Program-made: the position numbers and the translations under genes | Notes under the pieces: model-generated | What the model was told of the DNA's origin: nothing | The model's database searches: none | Seen by the model: the letters and a program-made list of their open reading frames with translations, nothing else | Shown here: in pieces, positions 31,561 through 40,029 of the stretch | Position numbering within the stretch: position 1 is the stretch's first letter | Layout: every line of letters starts with the position of its first letter | Assembly (NCBI RefSeq): GCF_021228795.1 | Contig: NZ_CP089309.1 | Location: 4,337,501-4,401,500 of the forward strand | Direction of reading: 5' to 3' | Source: Thiocapsa bogorovii | Lineage (GTDB): Bacteria > Pseudomonadota > Gammaproteobacteria > Chromatiales > Chromatiaceae | Length of the DNA stretch: 64,000 nucleotides

Positions 31561-31930
31561 CGGATCTCTCCGTCATTTACAACATAATTAAATTCTAATA
31601 CAAAAATCTTAGGATGCAATGCCGTCGGCGGCGGCGAACCGTGATCTCGGTCGCATCCGAGCTTTGGGAGGGTGTGGGGCGACTCAAGGCGGCACGGCCT
31701 CTCGGTGTCAACCGGAATGTCCGCGAACCAACATCTTCCCCGGATCCGAGTGCCATTCGGCCGGAACCGAGTGAACGGCGGGCCGTGGGCTGCGGTAGGG
31801 ACGGTAGGGCATGTAGGGGCCTCGGGGCGACTTCAGTCGCCCACCTTTCAGTTGCCCCTACACGCCCCCTGCAAGCCTTGTGGATCGATGGACAGAAACG
31901 ACCCGACTCCTTCGCCGGGCCGTCGATGCG
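31561..31930. other. 370-bp intergenic region
   Basis: Contains the promoter side of the small membrane-protein gene, an AT-rich tract at 31575-31610 and a REP-like hairpin at 31813. No gene seen. Confidence 0.5.
31813..31861. repeat. REP-like double hairpin
   Basis: Inner stem GGGCGACTTCAGTCGCCC (31825-31842) is enclosed by GTAGGGGC and GCCCCTAC. It lies downstream of the parvulin gene, where it may stabilise the mRNA end. Confidence 0.6.
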
Positions 31931-32800
31931 TTACTTGGACTCTTCCGCCGCGGCCTCGTCGGTCGGCTTGAGCTTCACGACCTCTTCGTTGAGCTCGACC
32001 ATGGCACCGTCGCGCATCTCGGCGAGCTTCTCGGAGATCTTTTGGCGCTTGAGCAAGAGCGTGAGCTGCGGCTCGGCGTCTTCGAAGCTCGGGGGCTCGG
32101 CCTTGCGGGAATCCTGCAGCTCGATCACATGCCATCCGAACTGGGTTTGTACGGGTGACTTCGTGAAGCTGCCGACCTCCATCCCGGCGACCGCCTCCGA
32201 GAAGGGGGCAACCATCTGGTTGGCGTCGAACCAGTCAAGCTCGCCGCCGTTCTTGCCGGTCGGTCCGAGCGAGTGCTCGCGCGCGAGATCGCCGAAGTCG
32301 GCGCCGCCCTCGAGCTCCTCGATCACCTTCTTGGCTTCTTCCTCGTCCTTCACGAGGATGTGACGCGCCTTGTATTCGGTTCGGGTCGCGTTCTTCTTCA
32401 CGTCCTCGTAAGCCTTCTTCAGTTCCTCTTCGGTCGGCACGACCTCTTCGGCCATTGCGGCGAGGGCGGCGTTGGAGAGGATCTTCATCCGCTGCAGATC
32501 GATGGCGACGGCGACCTCGGGATCCTCCTCGAGCTTGCGTCGCGTGGCTTCCTGCGAGGCAACGACCAGGCTCATGAACTCGTTGAAGGCCTGCTCTTGC
32601 AGCGCCGGGGAATTCTCTCCCTGATTCTGTTGCAGACGCTCGAGGAAAAAGAGTCGAAACAGATCCAGGTCATACGGGGTGCCGTTCACCGTTGCGATGA
32701 TGACGTCCTCACCGGTCTCCGGCTCTTTGGCGTCCTCGGCGAGGACTGCCCCGGCGGCCATCAAGGCGCAGAGAACGAGAGTAAAGCGACTTGTCTTCAT
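31931..32800 (-). CDS. Parvulin-type peptidyl-prolyl isomerase, periplasmic
   Basis: 289 residues, signal peptide ending AVLAE. An N-terminal SurA/PrsA-like helical chaperone segment (about 30-140) precedes one parvulin domain (about 145-240) with ARHILVKDE, GGADFGDLAREHSLGPTGKNGG and the FGWHVIEL strand. The C-terminus is acidic. It would assist folding of exported proteins. It resembles the single-domain PpiC/PrsA type, not the two-domain SurA. Confidence 0.92.
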   Translation of the reverse strand: MKTSRFTLVLCALMAAGAVLAEDAKEPETGEDVIIATVNGTPYDLDLFRLFFLERLQQNQGENSPALQEQAFNEFMSLVVASQEATRRKLEEDPEVAVAIDLQRMKILSNAALAAMAEEVVPTEEELKKAYEDVKKNATRTEYKARHILVKDEEEAKKVIEELEGGADFGDLAREHSLGPTGKNGGELDWFDANQMVAPFSEAVAGMEVGSFTKSPVQTQFGWHVIELQDSRKAEPPSFEDAEPQLTLLLKRQKISEKLAEMRDGAMVELNEEVVKLKPTDEAAAEESK

Positions 32801-32917
32801 GGTGATGATTTCCGTGTGTCAGATTCAGTGGGATCCGGGATGCCGGGATGTGCAAGGGGGTGGGGCGGTCCACCCGGGTGTCGTCCGTGTTTTGCGACCG
32901 GTGGATGTGCTCGGTTC

Positions 32918-33220
32918 TCAGGCCGGAAAAACCCGTTTAAAGGGCTTGACCTGCACCTCTCGGTAGACACCGGCGTCCCGATAGGGATCCGCCTCCGCCC
33001 ATTGCTCGGCCGCGGACAGATTCGGGAATTCCGCCACGATCAAGGATCCGGAAAAGCCGGCGGTGCCGGGGTCCGGGCTATCGATCGCGGGGTGAGGCCC
33101 TGCGAGAATCAGGCGGCCTTCGTTCTGCAGCGCCTCCAGGCGCGCGAGGTGGGCCGGTCTTGCGCCGAGACGTGCCCCGAGACTGTCCGGGTTGTCGACG
33201 GCGATGATGGCGTAAAGCAC
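32918..33220 (-). CDS. yciI: YciI family protein
   Basis: 100 residues with the YciI/dimeric alpha-beta barrel pattern: [14 protein letters not shown], the R-x-x-H-L-x-x-L helix, [10 protein letters not shown] and the [10 protein letters not shown] strand, then the DPY motif. The biochemical role is unknown. The start is GTG. It begins 1 bp after the yciB stop, so the two genes are an operon, as in many proteobacteria. Confidence 0.93.
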   Translation of the reverse strand: MLYAIIAVDNPDSLGARLGARPAHLARLEALQNEGRLILAGPHPAIDSPDPGTAGFSGSLIVAEFPNLSAAEQWAEADPYRDAGVYREVQVKPFKRVFPA

Positions 33221-33221
33221 G

Positions 33222-33896
33222 TCAGTCGGCCTCCAGGGTCGAGGGTTGGTCCTTCATGTGTCGGGAGAGATAAACGGCCTGAGCGATCACGAACACGATT
33301 GTCATCCCCATCATACCGAAGAGCTTGAAATTGACCCAAACGTCTTCGCGTGCCTGGGCATCGTTGCAGAGCGAGAGAAGGTTGCCGCCGAAGCGCTCGG
33401 CACAGTCGGAAAGGTCCACATCCGGAAGGCCCGAGGCGAGGATCAAGGCCTCCCGGGCGCCGAAAAATCCGCTGCCGACATAGACGACGAAGAGATTGAC
33501 GAGCCCGGTCACGATGAAGAAGGTGATCCACATTATGTTTAGGCGCAGCCAAACGGCCGCGGGGATCTCGATGGCGTTGCCCATCATCCGCTCGATCAAG
33601 GGCCGTTTTCCGATGAGCTGGCTGCCGAGAAAGACAGCCGCGAACAGCCAATTCACGATTGTCGGTTTCCACATGACGAAGATCGGATCCCGCAGGGCGA
33701 GCGTCAGTCCGCCGAACAGGACGAGCAGTCCGAGTGTCACCAGCGGCATGGTCTCGACACGCCGTCGACGCACCCAAGACCATCCCACCAAAACCGCCGA
33801 GGCGGCGATCGCGACCCCGGTCGCGACATAGATGCCCTCAAGCTTGTAGGCGACAAAAAAGAGAAGGATAGGAAAGAAGTCGACAAGAAGTTTCAT
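33222..33896 (-). CDS. yciB: Intracellular septation protein A / YciB
   Basis: 224 residues with five or more membrane helices, beginning [18 protein letters not shown], the family start. A KPTIVNW segment and a [12 protein letters not shown] segment are conserved. YciB affects envelope integrity and division-site function. It is slightly longer than the usual 180 residues because of a loop with [16 protein letters not shown] between helices 4 and 5. Confidence 0.93.
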   Translation of the reverse strand: MKLLVDFFPILLFFVAYKLEGIYVATGVAIAASAVLVGWSWVRRRRVETMPLVTLGLLVLFGGLTLALRDPIFVMWKPTIVNWLFAAVFLGSQLIGKRPLIERMMGNAIEIPAAVWLRLNIMWITFFIVTGLVNLFVVYVGSGFFGAREALILASGLPDVDLSDCAERFGGNLLSLCNDAQAREDVWVNFKLFGMMGMTIVFVIAQAVYLSRHMKDQPSTLEAD

Positions 33897-34269
33897 GAGG
33901 CTCGGGTCGCCGATTCGGCGTGTTCAACACTGTGGGGGTCATGCTTGCGCCGTCTTCCGAGCCGGCTCGTCGCCGTTCAGGCGCGCGGTTCTCGGTGGGT
34001 ACCATGAAACCCGAGGCGATCGGCGTGTGCAGGGCAATCAAGCTCGTTAACCGGCTAAGGATACGGCGATCGGGCGGGCAGGGCAAAGCCCTTCAACTGT
34101 CGGATCGCGTTCGACTGCCCCATCCCGGCCGGATCCGGCGTCATTCTCGAGCGAATCCATCCGGTTGACGTGTATAGTTGCATCCGGTTTCCGGAATCGA
34201 CTCCCGCTCACGCCGCCGACTGTCCGGCGGCCCCGGCGGGCGCGCAACTGTCTTTAGAGGAGGCTTCAC
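33897..34269. other. 373-bp divergent intergenic region
   Basis: Separates yciB from the symporter gene. A TATAGT at 34173-34178 could be a -10 box for the symporter, but no -35 is evident. No repeat or open frame is convincing. Confidence 0.35.
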
Positions 34270-35622
34270 GTGGAGGTGATCGCGGATTGGGTCGGCACGA
34301 TCAACGGGCTTGTCTGGGGCCCTCCCATGCTGGTTCTCATCTTGGGAACCGGGTTCTTCCTGATGCTCGGCCTACGCTTGATGCCGATCCTCAAGTTGGG
34401 GTACGGATTCAAGATGCTGTGGGCCGGGCGGCATGCTCAAGGCGAAGGCAACATCACGCCCTTCAACGCCTTGATGACCTCGCTTGCAGCGACGATCGGG
34501 ACGGGGAACATCGCCGGTGTCGCCACGGCGATTGCGATCGGTGGACCCGGTGCCCTGTTCTGGATGTGGTGCACGGCGCTCGTCGGCATGGCCACCAAGT
34601 ATGCCGAGGGCGTCCTGGCGGTGAAATACCGCGAGGTGGATGAAAAGGGCAACTACGTCGGTGGCCCGATGTACTACATCAAGAACGGACTGGGTCGTCG
34701 ATGGCTCTGGCTTGGCACCGCCTTCGCGATCTTCGGGGGGCTCGCCGGATTCGGGATCGGCAACATGGTCCAGGCCAATTCGGTGTCGCACGCCCTCAAC
34801 GGCACCTTCGCGATCCCGGAGCTCTGGTCGGGGATCGCGATGGCCGTGCTGGTCGGTTTGGTCCTGATCGGCGGCATTCGTTGGATCGCCCAGGTCGCCG
34901 GCAAGCTGGTTCCCTTCATGGCGATCGCCTATGTCGTCGGTGGTTTGGTGGTCTTGGCCTTCAACGTCGACCAGATTCCGCAAGCCATCTATCAGATCGT
35001 GTTGCACGCCTTCTCGCCGACGGCCGCTGCGGGCGGATTTGCGGGCGCAACGCTGATGCTGGGCATCCAGATGGGCGTGGCCCGCGGCATCTTCTCCAAC
35101 GAGGCCGGTCTAGGTAGCGCCCCCATCGCGCATGCGGCCGCGCAGAGCCACGATCCCATCCAGCAGGGCACGGTCGCCATGCTCGGCACCTTCATCGACA
35201 CCATTATCATCTGCACCATCACTGGCTTGGTGATTATGGTCACGGGGGTCTGGACGAGCGGAGAGACGGGCGCGGGCCTATCCTCGGCGGCCTTCAGTGC
35301 CGGCCTGCCGTCGGTGGGCGGTTACATCGTGACCCTCGGGCTGGCGCTCTTTGCCTTTACGACCATCCTGGGGTGGAGCGTCTACGGCGAACGCTGTGTG
35401 GAATACCTGTTGGGGATCCACGCCATCGTTCCCTTTCGGCTGGTCTGGGTCGCGGTCATTCCGGTCGGGGCGATGCTCGAGCTTGATTTCATCTGGCTGG
35501 TCGCCGATACGCTCAATGCCCTGATGGCGATTCCCAATCTGGTCGCACTGCTCTTGCTCAGCCCGATCGTCTTTCGGATGACGCGAGAATACTTCGCAGA
35601 TCCGATCAACCGCCGGGTCTAG
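34270..35622 (+). CDS. Sodium/alanine (AGCS family) symporter
   Basis: 450 residues, about ten membrane helices. It imports alanine or glycine with sodium. AGCS signatures are present: GEGNITPFNALMTSLAATIG near residue 60 with GTGNIAGVATAIAIGGPGA after it, then GGPMYYIKNGLG and RGIFSNEAGLGSAPIAHAAA. The start is GTG at 34270, preceded by AGAGGAGG. The stop codon TAG is part of the CTAG at the left edge of a 274 bp repeat element, so the C-terminus (INRRV) may have been shortened or changed by that insertion. Confidence 0.95.
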   Translation: MEVIADWVGTINGLVWGPPMLVLILGTGFFLMLGLRLMPILKLGYGFKMLWAGRHAQGEGNITPFNALMTSLAATIGTGNIAGVATAIAIGGPGALFWMWCTALVGMATKYAEGVLAVKYREVDEKGNYVGGPMYYIKNGLGRRWLWLGTAFAIFGGLAGFGIGNMVQANSVSHALNGTFAIPELWSGIAMAVLVGLVLIGGIRWIAQVAGKLVPFMAIAYVVGGLVVLAFNVDQIPQAIYQIVLHAFSPTAAAGGFAGATLMLGIQMGVARGIFSNEAGLGSAPIAHAAAQSHDPIQQGTVAMLGTFIDTIIICTITGLVIMVTGVWTSGETGAGLSSAAFSAGLPSVGGYIVTLGLALFAFTTILGWSVYGERCVEYLLGIHAIVPFRLVWVAVIPVGAMLELDFIWLVADTLNALMAIPNLVALLLLSPIVFRMTREYFADPINRRV

Positions 35623-35892
35623 TACCTCGTTCCACCTTATTTTGCGTGCTCAGCGAGGCGAGAAGCGTTCAGCGGCTAGGCGCGCGAGTGAAGGAAGAGT
35701 GACCCTCTTTCAAGCTCGCGCAACAACGGCGCTGAACGCTTCTCGCCTCGCCCTTCGGGAGCCCCCCCAAAGGCGCCAGGGCAGCGTTACAGCCCTTGGA
35801 AATAGCACCCACTATTCCCCGCGGACTGTGCCTTGCCCTGACGCCTTTGGGGGGGCTCTGAGCATGCAAAATAAGGTGGAACGAGGTACTAG
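35619..35892. mobile_element. 274-bp CTAG-bounded, three-stem inverted-repeat element (MITE-like)
   Basis: The outer arms, 35619-35654 and 35857-35892, are complementary over about 36 bp with one mismatch, beginning CTAGTACCTCG. Inside are two independent long hairpins. The first has arms 35653-35674 and 35730-35751, a perfect 22 bp. The second has arms starting GAGCCCCCCCAAAGGCG and ending in the complement near 35859, about 24 bp with one mismatch. No transposase is inside. Both flanking convergent genes end with the TAG within the terminal CTAG copies. CTAG fits the YTAR target duplication of the IS5 family, but that link is inference. Confidence 0.85.
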
Positions 35893-36212
35893 TGCGGCGT
35901 CGCCTTCGAGCCGCCCTGGCAGGGCGGCGATTCGGGGGCAACGCCGCCTTTGGCGAACCACTCCTCCGGGGTCCAGGTGTGTAGAGCGATGGCGTGGAGT
36001 CCGCCTTCGAGCTCGCTGCTCAGGGCGCGATTGAGGAGACGATGCCGCGCGACCAGGCTCTTGTCGGCGAAGGCCTCGCTGACCACCAGGATCTTGAAGT
36101 GGGATTCGGCGCCGGCAGGCACCGAATGCATGTGGCTTTCGTCGACGACCTCGAGATGCATGGGGTCGAAGGTGGTCTTCAGGGTGTCCTCGATGCGGGT
36201 TTTTCGGTTCAT
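35889..36212 (-). CDS. BolA family protein
   Basis: 107 residues. BolA fold: HLEVVDESHMHSVPAGAESHFKILVVS, with the helix-turn FADKSLVARHRLLNRAL and the SSELEGGLHAIALHTWTPEEW segment. BolA-type proteins bind monothiol glutaredoxins and iron-sulfur clusters or act as regulators. The tail after WFAKGG is unusual (APESPPCQGGSKATPH). The stop codon is the TAG in the CTAG border of the 274-bp element. Confidence 0.93.
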   Translation of the reverse strand: MNRKTRIEDTLKTTFDPMHLEVVDESHMHSVPAGAESHFKILVVSEAFADKSLVARHRLLNRALSSELEGGLHAIALHTWTPEEWFAKGGVAPESPPCQGGSKATPH

Positions 36213-36332
36213 CTGGGCTCCGGCTCGGATCGCCCGTTCGGGCGCGTCCTCGTCAACTATGGCCCCTTCCTCACCGACACAAGCATCGAGGCCGGTGATG
36301 TGTCCGCAGGCGACCCGACCGCGTTCAGGAGT

Positions 36333-36902
36333 CTAGCCTTGTTGTCCCGAAAGACGCTCGACGAGGGCCAGGTGACCGGCCTCGCGTGCGTGGTCCGCCG
36401 CCGAGCGCCCCGCGAAGTCCTTGAGGGTACGATCGGCGCCATGGCGCAGTAGGACCTCGACCGTCTCGTCGTGGCCTTTTCCGGCGGTCCAGATCAAGGC
36501 CGTCCAGCCTTCGGTCTGCTCTTGATGATCGATCATGGCGCCGTTGCGCAACAGTAAATCCACGATCGATGCGTGATCGTTCGAGGCCGCGAGCATCATG
36601 GCCGTGTAACCGCCCTTGTCCCGGGCGTCGATCTCGGCACCGGCCTCGAGGAGCCGCTCGACGACATCGAGGTGCCCGTAAAGTGCGGCCTTCATGAGCG
36701 GCGTCCAGTCGCAGCTGTCGCGAACATCGACCGTCGTAGATGGCTTCAAGAGGGCGTTCAAGGCGGAGAGATCGCCTTGCTCGGCAAGGTCGAGCAGTTC
36801 CGAACCCTCTGCTTCCGGGGTCGAGTCCGATGGGTGAAAGGCGGCAAAGGCGACGAGGATCGCGATCGCCGCGAGTGCAAGAATACGGATGAGGATGTTC
36901 AT
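36333..36902 (-). CDS. Ankyrin-repeat protein with N-terminal membrane segment
   Basis: 189 residues. A signal peptide or anchor (about 5-23) is followed by about four ankyrin repeats (about 33-185), with DWTPLMKAALYGHLDVVERL, GYTAMMLAASNDHASIVDLL and GWTALIWTAGKGHDETVEVL as typical repeats. The repeats suggest periplasmic protein binding; the partner is unknown. It lies between bolA and trkA. Confidence 0.9.
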   Translation of the reverse strand: MNILIRILALAAIAILVAFAAFHPSDSTPEAEGSELLDLAEQGDLSALNALLKPSTTVDVRDSCDWTPLMKAALYGHLDVVERLLEAGAEIDARDKGGYTAMMLAASNDHASIVDLLLRNGAMIDHQEQTEGWTALIWTAGKGHDETVEVLLRHGADRTLKDFAGRSAADHAREAGHLALVERLSGQQG

Positions 36903-37077
36903 GACCGCCTATTCTCCGGACCCGGAACCGGGCGGCCAATGCGAATCGGCAACCCGAGGCGAGTCGTGGGAGATCCTGTCGCCGGCACGGATCGAGCCGC
37001 CACCGGCGCGCGTCGGTCATGCGGCGGTCGTGAGGGGATGACGCGGCAGACGGATGTGTGTACCCATCGTCATTTCC

Positions 37078-38451
37078 TTAGAGAAACGTGACCCCCACCT
37101 GGAACAGTCGCTCGACCTCCGGGATCCGCGCCTTGTCCTGAAGGAAGAGGATGACGTGGTCTTCCGGTGCGATCACGGTGTCGTGGTGCGCCATCAGGAC
37201 CTCGTCGCCGCGAACGATCGCACCGATACTGGTGCCCCGCGGGAGCCTGATGTTCTCGATGCTGCGTCCGATCACCTTGCTCGAGGTCTCGTCGCCGTGG
37301 GCGATGGCCTCGATGGCCTCCGCCGCGCCGCGTCGCAGAGAATGCACGACGACGACGTCGCCGCGCCGGATGTGCTTCAACAGGCTTCCGATGGTCGCCT
37401 GCTGCGGCGAGATGGCGATGTCGATGGCCCCGGATTGCACCAGCTCGACGTAGGACGGGCGGTTGATCAGGGCCATGACCTTGCGTGCGCCGAGCCGCTT
37501 CGCGAGCATCGCCGAGAGGATATTCGCCTCGTCGTCGTCGGTGACGGCGCAAAAGACGTCGGTGTTCTCGATATTCTCTTCCAGGAGCAGATCACGATCC
37601 GCCGCGTCGCCGTGCAGCACGATCGTCTTCTCGAGATTCTCGGCAATACGCTTGCAGCGTTTCAGATCGCGCTCGATGACCTTGACCCGATAGTTGACCT
37701 CCAGCGCTCCCGCGAGCCGCGTACCGATATTGCCGCCGCCGGCGATGATCAGACGCTTGTAGGGACGGTCGAGACGCCGCAGCTCGCTCATGACCGAGCG
37801 GATGTGCACGGGGGCGGCGACGAAGAAGATCTCGTCGTCGGCCTCGATGACCGTATCGCCTTGGGGCTCGATGGCCCGATCATGACGGTAGATGGCACCG
37901 ACACGCGCGTCGACCTTGGGCATGTGCTCGTGCAGGGTGCGCAGCTCGTGCCCGACCAGGGGTCCGCCGTAGTAGGCCTTGACCGCGACCAGTCGGATGC
38001 GTCCCCCCGCGAAGTCGAGCACCTGCAAGGTCCCGGGGTTTTCGACCAGACGCAGGATGTACTCGGTGACCAATGCCTCCGGACTGATCGGAAAGTCGAT
38101 CGGCAGGGCATCGGTCCCGAACAGCTTGGGTTGATCGAGAAAGCTCTGCGCCCGCACCCGCGCGATCTTGGTCGGGGTGTGAAAGAGCGTGTAGGCGACC
38201 TGGCAGGCCACCATATTGGTCTCGTCGCTGTTGGTGACCGCGATGATCATGTCGGCATCTTCCGCACCCGCGCGACGCAGCACGTCCGGGTGCGCACCGT
38301 GGCCCAGGATGGTGCGCAGATCGAAACGATCCTGAAGCTCCCTGAGCAGGTCCGGGTTGTGATCGACGACGGTGATATCGTTCGCCTCGCTGACCAGATT
38401 GGCGGCCACCGAGGTCCCGACTTGGCCGGCACCGAGGATGATGATCTTCAT
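37078..38451 (-). CDS. trkA: Trk potassium uptake regulator TrkA
   Basis: 457 residues: two RCK/KTN halves. The first begins [16 protein letters not shown] with Asp30 in VVDHN; the second has [14 protein letters not shown]. TrkA is the NAD(H)-binding cytoplasmic subunit gating TrkH/TrkG potassium channels. The start lies 4 bp from repeat copy 9 and no Shine-Dalgarno is visible; CGCGGTTTAATCA directly precedes the ATG. The gene follows ntrX in the order common in gammaproteobacteria. Confidence 0.97.
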   Translation of the reverse strand: MKIIILGAGQVGTSVAANLVSEANDITVVDHNPDLLRELQDRFDLRTILGHGAHPDVLRRAGAEDADMIIAVTNSDETNMVACQVAYTLFHTPTKIARVRAQSFLDQPKLFGTDALPIDFPISPEALVTEYILRLVENPGTLQVLDFAGGRIRLVAVKAYYGGPLVGHELRTLHEHMPKVDARVGAIYRHDRAIEPQGDTVIEADDEIFFVAAPVHIRSVMSELRRLDRPYKRLIIAGGGNIGTRLAGALEVNYRVKVIERDLKRCKRIAENLEKTIVLHGDAADRDLLLEENIENTDVFCAVTDDDEANILSAMLAKRLGARKVMALINRPSYVELVQSGAIDIAISPQQATIGSLLKHIRRGDVVVVHSLRRGAAEAIEAIAHGDETSSKVIGRSIENIRLPRGTSIGAIVRGDEVLMAHHDTVIAPEDHVILFLQDKARIPEVERLFQVGVTFL

Positions 38452-38454
38452 TGA

Positions 38455-38541
38455 TTAAACCGCGTCCGGGGATTTCATGTTGTGGCGTGGCGTCCTTCGG
38501 CCTCGTCGCTCCTCGGTACGATCGGCGCGACGCGGTTTAAG
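38455..38541. repeat. 87-bp TTAA-ended element, copy 9
   Basis: Arms TTAAACCGCGTC and GACGCGGTTTAA are perfect. It abuts the trkA start codon and is paired with copy 10 across 18 bp. Confidence 0.93.
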
Positions 38542-38559
38542 ATATGGAAACAAAGAACT

Positions 38560-38645
38560 TGAAGTGCGTCAGTGCCAAGGTCTGTAGAGACGCCCAACCT
38601 GTGTTCCAGATTCCAACTGGACATGCCTCGCCGGACGCACTTCAA
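38560..38645. repeat. 87-bp-type element, copy 10 (86 bp)
   Basis: Arms TTGAAGTGCGTC and GACGCACTTCAA are perfectly complementary although several positions differ from the consensus arms, so both arms changed together. It makes a 191 bp dimer with copy 9. Confidence 0.88.
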
Positions 38646-38658
38646 CGGGGGACGCACG

Positions 38659-40029
38659 TCAACGCCGCTCCTTGATCTCGATCCCCAGCGAGCGGAGCTT
38701 GCGGTAGAGATGCGTGCGTTCCATTCCCGCCTCCTTGGCCATCTTGCTGACGTTGCCTGTGTGTTTTTCGAGCTGGTAATCCAGATAGGCCTTCTCGAAC
38801 TGCTCGCGCGCCTGGCGCAGCGGCTGATCGAACGAGACCAGGCCTTCGAGCGCCTGTCCCTGGGATGCCGGCGGTGCACCGAGCGCGGATTCGACCTCCT
38901 TCTGACTGATCTCGTCCCCGGCACCCAAGATCAGGACCCGTTGCACCAGGTTCTTGAGCTCGCGCACGTTGCCCGGCCAGGAGTAGTTGCGCAGATAGTT
39001 TTGCGCACCCACGCTGAAGCGGCGGTACGGCAGCTTCTCGTGGGTCGCGAAATAGTCGAGATAGAAGTTCAGCAGATCCGGGACATCCTCGGCGTGTTCT
39101 CGCAGCGGAGGGATGTTCAGCGGGACGACGTTGAGATGGTAGAAGAGATCCTCGCGGAAACGCCCGGCACGCACCTCCTCTTCGAGATTGCGCTGGGTCG
39201 CGGCGATGATCCGCACATCGATCCGCACCGGCTCGGTTCCCCCGACGCGGATGAAGGCTCCGGTATCGAGTGCGCCGAGCAGCTTGGCCTGGGCATCCAG
39301 CTCCATGTCGGCGACCTCGTCGAGCAGCAGTGTCCCGCCCGCGGCCTTTTCCAGATTCCCGTAATGGGTGTGCTCGCCGTCCTCGGCTCCGAAGAGCTCG
39401 AGCGCGGCATTGCCCCCGGCGAGCGTGGAGACACTCAGATCGACGAAGGGACGCTCGCGGCGCGCGCTCTGTGAGTGCAGATAGCGCGCGAAGGTCTCCC
39501 GACCGCTGCCCGCATCCCCGGTAATCAACACCCAGGTGTCGTGTTGAGCGATTCGCTTCACCTGCTCGCGCAGGCGTTGCAGGGTCGCACTGCGCCCGAC
39601 CGGCTCGTGTACCTGAGGTGCGCGACGTTTGAGCCCGATGTTCTCCTTCTGAAGCTTGTCGGCCTCGAGTGCCCGCTCCACGGTGAGCAGGAGCTTGGCC
39701 ATCGAGAGCGGCTTCTCGAGAAAATCGTAGGCGCCGAGCCGGGTCGCCTCCACGGCGGTCTCCACGGTGCCGTGCCCGGACATCATGATGACCGGGCAGG
39801 GCAGACCGTCCTCCTCTTCCGACCACTCGCGCAGCAGCGTAATGCCGTCCAGATCGGGCATCCAGATATCGAGCAGGATCAGATCCGGGCGGCGCTCGCG
39901 CAGCGCGTGCCGGGCGGATTCGCCGTTTTCCGCGCTCACCACGGCGTAGCCTTCATCCTCCAGGATCTCTTGGACGAGACCCCGGATGTCGGGCTCGTCG
40001 TCGACCACCAAGACGTGCGTTGCACTCAT
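38659..40029 (-). CDS. ntrX: NtrX-type response regulator lacking GAFTGA
   Basis: 456 residues: receiver with phosphoacceptor Asp54, AAA+ domain (about 145-375), Fis-type helix-turn-helix at the C-terminus (VSKMAKEAGMERTHLYRKL). It partners NtrY in nitrogen or redox control. The AAA+ domain departs from sigma-54 activators. The GAFTGA loop that contacts sigma-54 is absent (ELFGAEDGEHTHYGNLEKA, residues 211-229), and the Walker A lysine is Arg (GDAGSGRET, 171-179). Walker B LLLDEV is present. It likely binds DNA without sigma-54 remodelling, as proposed for some NtrX proteins. Its start overlaps the ntrY stop as ATGA. Confidence 0.93.
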   Translation of the reverse strand: MSATHVLVVDDEPDIRGLVQEILEDEGYAVVSAENGESARHALRERRPDLILLDIWMPDLDGITLLREWSEEEDGLPCPVIMMSGHGTVETAVEATRLGAYDFLEKPLSMAKLLLTVERALEADKLQKENIGLKRRAPQVHEPVGRSATLQRLREQVKRIAQHDTWVLITGDAGSGRETFARYLHSQSARRERPFVDLSVSTLAGGNAALELFGAEDGEHTHYGNLEKAAGGTLLLDEVADMELDAQAKLLGALDTGAFIRVGGTEPVRIDVRIIAATQRNLEEEVRAGRFREDLFYHLNVVPLNIPPLREHAEDVPDLLNFYLDYFATHEKLPYRRFSVGAQNYLRNYSWPGNVRELKNLVQRVLILGAGDEISQKEVESALGAPPASQGQALEGLVSFDQPLRQAREQFEKAYLDYQLEKHTGNVSKMAKEAGMERTHLYRKLRSLGIEIKERR

